Shown here in pieces: positions 5,728 to 12,594 of a DNA stretch of 12,594 nt (positions within the stretch are counted from its first letter, which is position 1; the number at the start of each line of letters is the position of its first letter). The DNA lies in contig JAZNHI010000147.1 in NCBI GenBank assembly GCA_045576895.1, positions 1-12,594 on the forward strand, in the 5' to 3' direction. Both the position numbers and the translations under genes were made by a program. Source of the DNA: UBA3792 sp045576895. GTDB taxonomy: Bacteria > Bacillota > Clostridia > Christensenellales > CAG-138. The notes under the pieces are model-generated. The model did not search any database, had not been told where the DNA came from, and was given only the letters and a program-made list of their open reading frames with translations.

Positions 5728-7304
5728 CCAGATTTTTCCGCACCGCTTTCGCGGCTTCGCTCGCTTCGCTGGTGCTGACGCTTGTCGCGGTCGTCGCAAC
5801 GGGCGTGCATATGCCCTTCCTGTCGTTTACCTGCCTGCTTTCCGGACTTCTGCTCTTTCTGCTGCCGGAATCGTCGTCAAAGGCGGAAAGCAAAAAAACG
5901 CTTTTCGCCCTGCTCGGCGCGGCAGCGGCGCTGCTCGGATTCCTGCCGCTTCTGATCCTGCGCTGTCCGGTCTTCCACTTCGTTTCCTACGGGCTTTCCG
6001 TTTCGGCGGCGGCGATCTTTCTCGTTTCGCTCCGCCACAATACGACGCACAACAATTTCAAGGCGCGATTCTCGTTCATCACGATCATTCTCGTCTGTCT
6101 GCTGATCTATTTCGTGGTGTCCGCAACGACGATACGCAAGGTCGAAAACAGCGTGCAGTCCAAGCCCATTCTGGATCCCGAATCGCTGAAGCTTGCGATG
6201 AACGATATCATCCCCATCGCCATCGTTCTGCTGTCGTCGGGCGTGCTGTGTCTCAGAGGTCTGCGCGCGCAAAACGGCGCCGTCGATTCGAAGTCCTATC
6301 AGCGCCGCCAGCTTCGCGACGCGCTGATCTTCACCGTCAGTGTCAGCGTTATTTTCCTCATCCTGCCGCTTCTGAAGCCGGTCTGGACGCTCTTTGCCGA
6401 AAAGGTCCTTGCGCCGATCGGGCGGCTGTTTGCCTCGCTTTTGGAACGTATCGTTTCCAAAGCCATGGAATCGAACCCGCTCTCCCAATTCAATGAAGCC
6501 GTTGCTTCGGCAAAACCGACGCAGGCGCCGTCACAGGCCGCACCGATCGCAACGCCCTCGCCCTCGTCGGGCGCAATATTCGAAAACCACACACCTCCCC
6601 CCGCCGAGATCCGGCAGGGGACGTATCTCTACACGCTGATCGCGTTCCTGATCATCGCAATCGTGATAGCCCTGGCGGCGATCATTCTGATAAAGGCGCT
6701 GCGCCGTTTCAAAAAGCATGAGCGCAGCTATCCGAACGAGAGCCGCGAGGAGCTTCCGGAGACCGACGAGCCGAAAAAAGAGAAAAAGCTTGCGAAGCAC
6801 AGCGCCGATCCGCGCAGACGCATGCGGTATCTGTACGCGGACTTTCTGAAGCAGCTCAAAAAAGTCGTCCTGCAGCGGACCCGTGCGGCGAAAAATCCGA
6901 ACGCCGCAGACGTCGATCCGAACGCCTGGAGCGAAACGAGCAACAGCGGACACGCATGGACGCGCGCCGGCATGTCCGGTCTGCCCGCGCATTCGGCGTC
7001 CGGCTCCTATCTGCATATGCGGGACGAGGGGCTCAGGTATGACAGCGCGGCAACCGTCATGCGATGGTTCGACCGCCGTCCCAAGGAGCGGAGGCAGGGC
7101 GTCCAAACGGTGCGGGTCTTCAAAACGAGCACCTGCGGCGAGATCAGGGAGCGCGCTCAAACGCTTTCCCGCGCCGACGAAGCGGATCTTGCCGCGTTCA
7201 CGGCGTATTATGAGCGCGCCCGGTACCGCACAAACGAAGATCCTTCGCCCGAGGACGCCGCGCGCATGGCGGAGCTGTTCCGCAAGATCAAGCCGGAGAT
7301 CTGA
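5724..7304 (+). CDS. Multi-pass membrane protein with C-terminal DUF4129-like domain
   Basis: The protein has 526 residues. Six or seven hydrophobic segments lie between residues 6 and 215 (near 6-29, 31-48, 60-80, 86-104, 117-135, 160-180 and 198-215). A Pro/Ala/Ser-rich outer linker follows (about 252-285), then one more helix (about 300-324) and a charged cytoplasmic part. The end resembles DUF4129: RMRYLYADFLKQL, then CGEIRERA and AAFTAYYERARY. This is the pattern seen at the C-terminus of TgpA-like proteins that accompany MoxR and DUF58 genes. The transglutaminase core with its Cys-His-Asp triad is missing, so the protein is probably a membrane scaffold. A Gly/Ser-containing insertion (about 395-470) splits the DUF4129-like part. 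The start overlaps the DUF58 stop and has AGGGAGG just upstream. Confidence 0.75.
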   Translation: MTRFFRTAFAASLASLVLTLVAVVATGVHMPFLSFTCLLSGLLLFLLPESSSKAESKKTLFALLGAAAALLGFLPLLILRCPVFHFVSYGLSVSAAAIFLVSLRHNTTHNNFKARFSFITIILVCLLIYFVVSATTIRKVENSVQSKPILDPESLKLAMNDIIPIAIVLLSSGVLCLRGLRAQNGAVDSKSYQRRQLRDALIFTVSVSVIFLILPLLKPVWTLFAEKVLAPIGRLFASLLERIVSKAMESNPLSQFNEAVASAKPTQAPSQAAPIATPSPSSGAIFENHTPPPAEIRQGTYLYTLIAFLIIAIVIALAAIILIKALRRFKKHERSYPNESREELPETDEPKKEKKLAKHSADPRRRMRYLYADFLKQLKKVVLQRTRAAKNPNAADVDPNAWSETSNSGHAWTRAGMSGLPAHSASGSYLHMRDEGLRYDSAATVMRWFDRRPKERRQGVQTVRVFKTSTCGEIRERAQTLSRADEADLAAFTAYYERARYRTNEDPSPEDAARMAELFRKIKPEI

Positions 7305-7305
7305 T

Positions 7306-7614
7306 CCGTCCGGGCAACAGGCGCATTCCGGGGAGACGCTGCGCTTCTATCACACGATCAAGGAGCGGTATCCCGAAACGGTCTTTCACGGGGTCGACAT
7401 CGGACATCAGCACAACACCACGGGTTACCGGTATCTCAATGACCTGAGATCCGCCTAGCAGGAGGGGGCCGAAGCGTGCGCGCTCGCCGAACATGCCGTG
7501 GAACAGAAGGTGGAATACAATTATCCGGCGCTGAAGGACGAAACCGAAGCCGACGCTTACCGGGAGCGCTGCATGACGGAAAACTTCATCCGCGTCGATG
7601 CCGGCGGAGAATAA
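7306..7614 (+). pseudogene. Fragment of a broken gene, interrupted by an amber codon
   Basis: One frame (codons from 7306) reads like a conserved protein on both sides of a TAG at 7456-7458. Before it comes FYHTIKERYPETVFHGVDIG followed by HQHNTTGYRYLNDL; after it come ALAEHAVEQKVEYNYPALKD and YRERCMTENFIRVDAGGE, then TAA at 7612-7614. There is no start codon with a ribosome site, and the fragment begins two bases after the previous stop, so the N-terminal part is lost. The spacing GxDxxHQ...TTG.RYL...ENF reminds me of a middle section in EreA/TraB-like hypothetical proteins of Clostridia, but this is from memory and uncertain. The end lacks the remainder of such a domain. The ribosome site of the next gene lies within its 3' end. 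Confidence 0.6.
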
Positions 7615-7615
7615 G

Positions 7616-8308
7616 ATGGACGCAGGAAAAACGATCACGGTCGCGGGGTTTACCGCGATCCTCATCCGAAAAAAGGTCAAGAACGTCCGCGTCACCATCG
7701 TGCCGCCGGACGGCGAGGTGCGCGTTTCCGCGCCGCGCTTCTGCCCGGAAGCGCTGATCCGCGCGTTCCTTCTGGAACGTGCCGACTGGATCCGGGCGCA
7801 CATCGAACAGGTCCGCAGCAGCCACGCTGACGAGCCGAGGAACTATGTTTCCGGCGAAACGGTCAGGCTCTTCGGACAGACGCTTCCGCTTGAAGTGCGG
7901 GAGCATCAGAAAAAGAACGGCGTCGCGCTTGAGCCGGACCGCATCGTGCTGTCGCTTCGCGGCGACGTGCCGAAGGAAAAGCGCGAGGAGATCCTGAACG
8001 ACTGGCTGCGCGAGCGGCTGAAGGCGGAGATCGAACACTATCTGCCGCTGTGGTCGGGCCTCACCGGGCTTGTGCCGGACGCATGGGCGGTGCGCGACAT
8101 GACCTCGCGCTGGGGCAGCTGCAACACGCGCACGAAAAAGATCAATCTGAACCTGCAGCTCGTCCGTTATCCCGTGATCTGCCTGGAATACGTGATCCTG
8201 CACGAGCTTGCGCATCTTCAGGTACACGGGCACGGACCGGAGTTCAAGGCGATCCTCAACGCCCATATGCCGGACTGGAAAGCACGGAAAAAGCTGCTGA
8301 ACGGATAG
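7616..8308 (+). CDS. YgjP-like (DUF45) zinc metallopeptidase-like protein
   Basis: The 230-residue protein has the complete YgjP/DUF45 pattern: an N-terminal beta-rich part (KNVRVTIVPPDGEVRVSAP), a WI-R-helix region near residue 57, TSRWGSC (163-169) and the zinc motif HELAH (H186, E187, H190), followed by a third ligand His in GHGPEF (H196). The family is related to M48/SprT-type metallopeptidases; its substrates are not established, and a cytoplasmic location is expected since no signal peptide is present. I chose ATG 7616 because GGCGGAG (7603-7609) lies six bases upstream; an in-frame ATG at 7598 would add six residues but has no ribosome site. The stop is TAG and a hairpin terminator follows 17 bases later. 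It probably shares a transcript with the MoxR cluster or starts from an unseen promoter. Confidence 0.93.
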   Translation: MDAGKTITVAGFTAILIRKKVKNVRVTIVPPDGEVRVSAPRFCPEALIRAFLLERADWIRAHIEQVRSSHADEPRNYVSGETVRLFGQTLPLEVREHQKKNGVALEPDRIVLSLRGDVPKEKREEILNDWLRERLKAEIEHYLPLWSGLTGLVPDAWAVRDMTSRWGSCNTRTKKINLNLQLVRYPVICLEYVILHELAHLQVHGHGPEFKAILNAHMPDWKARKKLLNG

Positions 8309-8325
8309 GATCCGCCGAAACGAAA

Positions 8326-8351
8326 AAACGACCCGAAGTTCCGGGTCGTTT
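8326..8351. terminator. Bidirectional intrinsic terminator between convergent genes
   Basis: A perfect 10-bp stem AAACGACCCG (8326-8335) / CGGGTCGTTT (8342-8351) encloses a six-base loop. Six A residues (8323-8328) at the left foot give a T tract on the minus strand. On the plus strand the stem ends in TTT followed by CTATATTCT. It lies between the YgjP-like gene (plus, ending 8308) and the exonuclease gene (minus, ending 8400), and so can serve both. Termination should be stronger for the minus-strand gene. Confidence 0.88.
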
Positions 8352-8399
8352 CTATATTCTCAAAGGTGATGCTTCTGACCGAAGGACCAGCAAAGGCGC

Positions 8400-9227
8400 T
8401 CATTTCCCGATCAGGCGCTGTAGATCGGCTTCCTCCGCGCAGGAGAGCGGCTTGTCCGAGATCATGCGGTACAGGTACCGGAAGATCTCGTCGAACGGCG
8501 GATCGGAGCAGAGATCGGCGTGCCGGTCCATCCAGTGCGCGATCGCCATCGAATCGCCCGGATTCAGGAACGTCGTCGGATGCACGCCCTCCAGAAGATC
8601 GCGGAGCTTGCGCAGGGTCATATCCGTTTCCGATTCGGTCGAAAACTTCCCCGCAGGCTTTTGCATCGGCTTCACGGCGCGTCGGTACGGACGCATGTCG
8701 CGCGGGTCCTCGCCGAAATCGGCGAGCAGTTCCCGATAGAGCCTGTAGCACGCCATGGCGTCGCACAGCGCGTCGTGGTGGTGGGGCAGCGGAATGTCGA
8801 ACGCGGCGCAGAGCGTGTCGAGCCGATAGGAGCCGTAGGTCTCGCGGGAGAACCGCCGCCGCGCCATCTGTACCGTGCAGCAGTATTCGATCGGCGGTAC
8901 GGGGATGCCGTAGCGCGCAAGCGTTCCCGCAAGCATGCCGAGGTCGAACGGCGCGTTGTGCGCCACGATCACCGAATCGGTAAAATATCCCGCGATCCGC
9001 GGCCACAGCGTCGGAAAATTCGGCGCATTCCGCACGTCCGCGGGCGTGATGCCGTGGATCGAGATGTTGATCGGGTCGAACGACGTTTCGGGATCGACGA
9101 GATACGATTCGGTTTTGACGACGTCGCCGAATTCCGCGACGACGATGCCGATCTGACAGATTGCGGCGTCGCGTCCGTTCGGCGTTTCGACGTCGATCGC
9201 GACAATGCGGTTTTTGTTTGCTTCCAT
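8400..9227 (-). CDS. DEDDh 3'-5' exonuclease (DnaQ/epsilon-like)
   Basis: The protein has 275 residues. The exonuclease domain fills about residues 6-165 with all DEDDh acidic positions visible: D12 and E14 in VAIDVET, D95 in IVAHNAPFD, and H151 and D156 in HHDALCDA. The HGITP motif (58-62) is also typical of the DnaQ/PolC-epsilon type. Known members remove nucleotides from 3' ends of DNA (or RNA) using two metal ions. The remaining 110 residues form a helical tail with no domain I recognise. I chose ATG 9227 because it puts VAIDVET at the usual distance from the N-terminus, and because a promoter -10 box lies only six bases upstream. A TTG nine codons further upstream (9254) would fall inside that promoter. 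There is no ribosome site before 9227. The gene stands alone on the minus strand, divergent from the ABC genes. Confidence 0.92.
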   Translation of the reverse strand: MEANKNRIVAIDVETPNGRDAAICQIGIVVAEFGDVVKTESYLVDPETSFDPINISIHGITPADVRNAPNFPTLWPRIAGYFTDSVIVAHNAPFDLGMLAGTLARYGIPVPPIEYCCTVQMARRRFSRETYGSYRLDTLCAAFDIPLPHHHDALCDAMACYRLYRELLADFGEDPRDMRPYRRAVKPMQKPAGKFSTESETDMTLRKLRDLLEGVHPTTFLNPGDSMAIAHWMDRHADLCSDPPFDEIFRYLYRMISDKPLSCAEEADLQRLIGK

Positions 9228-9233
9228 ATGCAC

Positions 9234-9262
9234 AGTATAACAGAGTCCGCGCAATTTCGCAA
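9234..9262 (-). promoter_or_regulatory. Promoter of the exonuclease gene, predicting a leaderless mRNA
   Basis: On the minus strand, TTGCGA (9262-9257) and TATACT (9239-9234) are 17 bases apart, a good match to a housekeeping promoter. The -10 box is followed by GTGCAT and then ATG at 9227. The usual start point, seven bases after the -10 box, would be the A of the start codon. No Shine-Dalgarno sequence could be present in such a transcript. Confidence 0.6.
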
Positions 9263-9298
9263 CGATTGTGAACCTACGGAAAAATCGGCGGACAACGC

Positions 9299-9329
9299 TT
9301 GCGAAACGGTCGGTTTTGTGGTATATAAT
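9299..9329 (+). promoter_or_regulatory. Promoter of the ABC exporter operon
   Basis: TTGCGA (9299-9304) is followed by TATATAAT (9322-9329). The spacer is 17 bases to TATATA (9322-9327) or 19 bases to the perfect TATAAT (9324-9329). Transcription would begin near 9336, giving a leader of about 20 bases containing AGGGGA (9345-9350). It is arranged back to back with the exonuclease promoter: the two octamers TTTCGCAA (9255-9262) and TTGCGAAA (9299-9306) form an inverted pair. Confidence 0.6.
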
Positions 9330-9355
9330 AATCTATCAAGTTATAGGGGAAAGAA

Positions 9356-11170
9356 TTGTTTCCAATGGAAAAAAAGAAGAAAAAAGGACCGGGCATCAAG
9401 TATCTGAAGCCGTGTGTCAAAGGCTATGTGCTGCCCTCGGCGCTGACGCCGGTGCTGATGGTCTTTGAGGTCGCGCTCGAAACGCTGATCCCGCTGTTCA
9501 TGGCGGCGCTGGTCGACGGCGCGCTGTATCACAAGGACGAATACCAGCTGCAGAGCTACCTCTCGCGCCTGCCGTACACGAACAATCTCCAGTTCGTGCT
9601 GTGGGTCGGCGGGCTGATGGTGATCGCGGCGCTGCTGTCGCTCACATGCGGCGCGCTCGGCGCGCGCACGTCGGCGGTCGCGTCGATGGGCTTTGCAAAG
9701 AATCTGCGCGAACGGATCTTCAACAAGATCCTGCAGTTTTCGTTCAAAAACACCGATCGCTTCCAGACCTCGTCGCTCGTCATCCGCGCGACGACGGACG
9801 TGAACAGCATGCAGAACACGTACCAGATGTTTCTTCGCATGATGTTCCGCGCGCCGTTCCAGATGATCTTCGCGTCGGTCATGGCGTTCCGCATCAATGC
9901 GCGGCTGTCGCTGATCTTCGTCGTCGCGCTGCCGCTCGTCATGACGCCGATGCTGCTGTTCATGTTCGTCGGGCGCAAGCGCTTCCGGCTGATGTTCAAA
10001 AAGCTCGACACGATGAACGGCGCGGTGCAGGAGAACCTGATCGGCACGCGCGTCGTCAAATCGTTCGTGCGCGGCGATTACGAAAACGAAAAGTTTCAGG
10101 CGAGCGCCGACGATCTGATGCGGACGCAGATCTACGCGCAAAAGCTCTTCTCCCTCGCAAGTCCGATCCAGCTCGGCATCATGTGGGGCGCGACCGTGCT
10201 TCTGTGGTTCTGGGGCGGCAAGGTCGTCACGGCGCCCGGCAGCACGCTCGGCATCGGCGATCTGTCCGCGCTGATCGGCTTTTCGACGCAGGTCATCGGC
10301 GCGCTGCAGATGGTCTCGATGTTCCCGATGCTGCTTTCGAGAACGCGCGCGTCTCTGGACCGCATCAATGAGGTCTTTGAAGAACAGATCGACATCGATT
10401 CGCCCGAAAGCGATCTCACGGTCGAGAACGGCGCGATCGAGTTCGAGCACGTCGACTTCTCGTATTCCGGCAATCCGGACGTTCTGAATCTCAAGGACAT
10501 CAATCTCCGCATCCTGCCCGGACAGACCGTCGGCGTCGTCGGCGGCACGGGCGAGGGCAAATCCACGCTCGTACAGATGATCCCGCGGCTCTACGACGTG
10601 CTTTCGGGCTCCGTGCGCGTGTCCGGTCACGACGTGCGCGAATACAGTCTGAAGGCGCTGCGCGACGGCGTTTCGATGGTGCTGCAGAAAAACCTGCTGT
10701 TCTCGGGCAGCATCCGTGAAAACATGCGCTGGGGCGATCCGGACGCGACGGACGAGGAGATCCGCGCGGCGTGCAGGATCGCGTGCGCCGACGAATTCAT
10801 CACCGCCTTCCCGGACGGATACAACACCGACCTCGGACAGGGCGGCTGCAACGTGTCCGGCGGACAGAAGCAGCGCCTGTGCATTGCGCGTGCGCTGCTG
10901 AAAAAACCGAAGATCCTGATCCTCGACGACTCGACGAGCGCGGTCGACACCGCGACCGAGGCGAGGATCCGAGACGGGCTGAAATCGCTCACCGACATGA
11001 CGAAGATCATCATCGCGCAGCGCATCGGCTCGATCATGAACGCGGATCAGATCGTCGTGATGGAACGCGGCACGATCTCCGACGTCGGCACGCATGAAGA
11101 GCTGATGCAGCGGAGTCTCATCTACCGCGAGGTCTATGAATCGCAGGTCAGAGAGGAGGCGAACGCGTAA
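9356..11170 (+). CDS. ABC exporter half-transporter with degenerate ATP site (LmrC/TM287-like)
   Basis: This 604-residue half-transporter has a six-helix export domain (about 20-330) followed by an ATPase domain. The ATPase motifs are Walker A GGTGEGKST (396-404), Q-loop Q444, signature VSGGQ (500-504) and Walker B LILDD (521-525). The catalytic Glu is replaced by D525, and the switch His by Q555 in IIIAQRIGS. The same two substitutions mark the non-hydrolysing subunit of heterodimeric exporters such as TM287/288 and LmrCD. It should pair with the product of the overlapping next gene in the cytoplasmic membrane. Substrates (drugs, lipids or peptides) cannot be told from sequence. I placed the start at TTG 9356 because AGGGGA (9345-9350) is five bases upstream. 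An ATG at 9365 is possible but would be 14 bases from that site. The short N-terminus is lysine-rich. Confidence 0.92.
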   Translation: MFPMEKKKKKGPGIKYLKPCVKGYVLPSALTPVLMVFEVALETLIPLFMAALVDGALYHKDEYQLQSYLSRLPYTNNLQFVLWVGGLMVIAALLSLTCGALGARTSAVASMGFAKNLRERIFNKILQFSFKNTDRFQTSSLVIRATTDVNSMQNTYQMFLRMMFRAPFQMIFASVMAFRINARLSLIFVVALPLVMTPMLLFMFVGRKRFRLMFKKLDTMNGAVQENLIGTRVVKSFVRGDYENEKFQASADDLMRTQIYAQKLFSLASPIQLGIMWGATVLLWFWGGKVVTAPGSTLGIGDLSALIGFSTQVIGALQMVSMFPMLLSRTRASLDRINEVFEEQIDIDSPESDLTVENGAIEFEHVDFSYSGNPDVLNLKDINLRILPGQTVGVVGGTGEGKSTLVQMIPRLYDVLSGSVRVSGHDVREYSLKALRDGVSMVLQKNLLFSGSIRENMRWGDPDATDEEIRAACRIACADEFITAFPDGYNTDLGQGGCNVSGGQKQRLCIARALLKKPKILILDDSTSAVDTATEARIRDGLKSLTDMTKIIIAQRIGSIMNADQIVVMERGTISDVGTHEELMQRSLIYREVYESQVREEANA

Positions 11171-12594
11171 TGCCCCCGAGAGGAAGTTCCTTCAACAGCA
11201 AGATGGGCGGAAAGCGCGCCGAAAAGCCCTTAAAGACGCTTCTGCGCCTGTTCCGGTATTTCAAACACTGCACGGGGATCCTGACCGTTGCGATCCTCTC
11301 GATCCTCGCGTACTCGCTCGCGTCGAACTTCGCGGTCTTCGAGACGCAGAAGCTTGTCAAGACGCTCGAAACATCGGTCGGCGCCGATATGGCAAAGTAC
11401 ACGGGCGTTTTGATCGGCATGGCGATTCTGTACGCGATCGCAGCGTTCACCAATTTCCTTCTGAACCGGCTGATGCTCTCCTGCTCCGCCCGCGTCATGT
11501 GCGCGCTGCGCAAGGAGATGTTTGAAAAGATGCAGTCGCTTCCGATCGCGTTCTTCGACGGACGCACGCACGGCGAGCTGATGAGCTATTACACGAACGA
11601 TACCGAGGCGGTCAACGAGCTTCTGCACCACTCGATCACGCAGATGCTGATCTCGGTCACGTCGCTCGTGTTCATCTTCGGGCTGATGACGGCGCTGTCG
11701 ATCCCCGTGATCTTCATCATGATCTGCATGGGGCTGACCGTGTTCTACGTGATGCGCGGCGTCACCCGGCAGAGCCGGAAAAACTTCAAGAAACAGCAGC
11801 GCGAGCTGGCGGGGCTGAACGGCTACATCGAAGAGATGATGGAAGGACAGAAGGTCGTCAAGGTCTTCACCCACGAGGAAGCGGCAAGGGCGAACTTCAA
11901 GGTGCACAACGACGAGCTGTGCAAGGTCGCGACCGACGCGAACACGTTCGCAAGCATCGTCGGTCCGCTGATGAACAACATCTCCCACATCTTCTATGCG
12001 ATCACCTGCACCGTGGGCGTGCTGTTGGCGGCGCCGGTCGAGGGACAGCCGTTCCTTCTCGAGGGCACGTTCCTTGCGGAGCAGCCGCTGCTGCTCGTTG
12101 AAAGCAGCAAGCTGATCGCGTCGCTGAACTTCGTCCGTCAGGTATCGAACCGCATCAGCCAGATCTCGCAGCAGTTCAACTCGATCCTTCTGGCACTTGC
12201 GGGCGCGGAGCGCATCTTTGCGCTTGTGGACACTCCCGCCGAGGTGGACGAGGGCACGGTCACGCTCGTCCGCGTCGAAGAAAAGGACGGGACGCTCAAA
12301 GAAACCGACCGCCGCACCGGACGCTGGGCATGGAAGCGCGGCGACGAACTGATCCCGCTGCGCGGCGAGGTGCGCTTCAACGACGTTGACTTCTCTTACG
12401 ACGGCAAAAAACAGGTGCTTACCGACGTCACGCTCTATGCGCATCCGGGACAGAAGATCGCGTTCGTCGGCTCCACCGGCGCGGGCAAGACGACGATCAC
12501 GAACCTGATCAACCGCTTCTACGACATCACGGACGGCACGATCACCTACGACGGCATCCCCGTGCGCGAGATCAAAAAGAGCGCGCTCCGAAGC
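11170..12594 (+). CDS. ABC exporter half-transporter, partner subunit, truncated by window edge
   Basis: The reading frame is open from ATG 11170, which overlaps the previous stop (TAATG), to the last base; 475 codons are visible. An export-type membrane domain (about residues 20-330) includes FFDGRTHGELMSYYTNDTE, GYIEEMMEGQKVVKVFTHEE and FNSILLALAGAERIFALVD, all typical of the TM288/LmrD side of heterodimeric exporters. A polar segment between membrane helices (AAPVEGQPFLLEG, about 283-300) and a long linker before the ATPase (about 355-400, with TDRRTGRWAWKRG) also occur in clostridial members that I remember. Walker A GSTGAGKTT (434-442) is intact; the rest of the ATPase, including Walker B and the switch His, lies beyond the window. 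As the partner of a degenerate subunit it should have an intact Glu and His. Coupled translation with the upstream gene fits 1:1 assembly. Confidence 0.93.
   Translation, partial: MPPRGSSFNSKMGGKRAEKPLKTLLRLFRYFKHCTGILTVAILSILAYSLASNFAVFETQKLVKTLETSVGADMAKYTGVLIGMAILYAIAAFTNFLLNRLMLSCSARVMCALRKEMFEKMQSLPIAFFDGRTHGELMSYYTNDTEAVNELLHHSITQMLISVTSLVFIFGLMTALSIPVIFIMICMGLTVFYVMRGVTRQSRKNFKKQQRELAGLNGYIEEMMEGQKVVKVFTHEEAARANFKVHNDELCKVATDANTFASIVGPLMNNISHIFYAITCTVGVLLAAPVEGQPFLLEGTFLAEQPLLLVESSKLIASLNFVRQVSNRISQISQQFNSILLALAGAERIFALVDTPAEVDEGTVTLVRVEEKDGTLKETDRRTGRWAWKRGDELIPLRGEVRFNDVDFSYDGKKQVLTDVTLYAHPGQKIAFVGSTGAGKTTITNLINRFYDITDGTITYDGIPVREIKKSALRS

Noticed and set aside
7456..7458. Recoded amber codon (stop read as an amino acid)
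   Set aside because: The next gene, the YgjP-like one, ends with TAG as an ordinary stop at 8306-8308. The fragment also lacks a start codon and ribosome site, so decay is the simpler explanation.
7598..7618. ATG 7598 as start of the YgjP-like gene
   Set aside because: The ribosome site GGCGGAG (7603-7609) lies downstream of that ATG and six bases before ATG 7616.

Overview
The window looks like chromosomal DNA from a fairly GC-rich member of the Clostridia (Firmicutes), probably a gut anaerobe. The basis is gene content: a DUF6273 envelope protein, a BlaI/BlaR1 pair, a MoxR/DUF58/DUF4129 cluster and an LmrCD-like heterodimeric ABC exporter. Strong AGGAGG-type ribosome sites and ATGA gene overlaps fit too. 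No phage, transposon, CRISPR, tRNA or rRNA signature was found.

Layout. Positions 1-114 are the 3' end of rlmH (23S rRNA methyltransferase). A gap of about 375 bp holds no convincing gene. It ends in a strong promoter whose -10 and start region are covered by two dyads 20 bp apart. This promoter drives a single-pass membrane protein with a DUF6273 domain (491-1795). Behind it lies a decayed remnant of a second copy of the same C-terminal domain (about 1935-2072). Next is a co-directional, tightly packed run: BlaI-type repressor, BlaR1-type M56 membrane protease without a penicillin-binding sensor domain, MoxR AAA+ ATPase, DUF58 protein and a multi-pass DUF4129 membrane protein (2113-7304). 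A broken, amber-interrupted gene fragment follows (7306-7614), then a YgjP-like zinc metallopeptidase (7616-8308). A bidirectional hairpin terminator separates this from a convergent DEDDh exonuclease gene (8400-9227, minus strand). The exonuclease promoter is placed so that its mRNA should start at the start codon. A divergent promoter drives two overlapping ABC exporter half-transporter genes (9356-11170, and 11170 to the window edge).

How the parts may work together. The BlaI/BlaR1 pair probably senses an envelope cue and relieves repression. It sits 47 bp upstream of the MoxR/DUF58/DUF4129 genes, so the simplest reading is one regulated envelope-stress or envelope-assembly operon (inference). 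The ABC pair should form a heterodimeric exporter. The first subunit has the degenerate ATP site (Asp for the catalytic Glu, Gln for the switch His), and the second should carry the active site.

Most interesting points: the tandem operator before the DUF6273 gene; the sensor-less BlaR1 linked to the MoxR cluster; the two gene relics; the predicted leaderless exonuclease mRNA; and a TTGCGAAA -35-like element shared by three predicted promoters. I did not find a convincing wholly new system.
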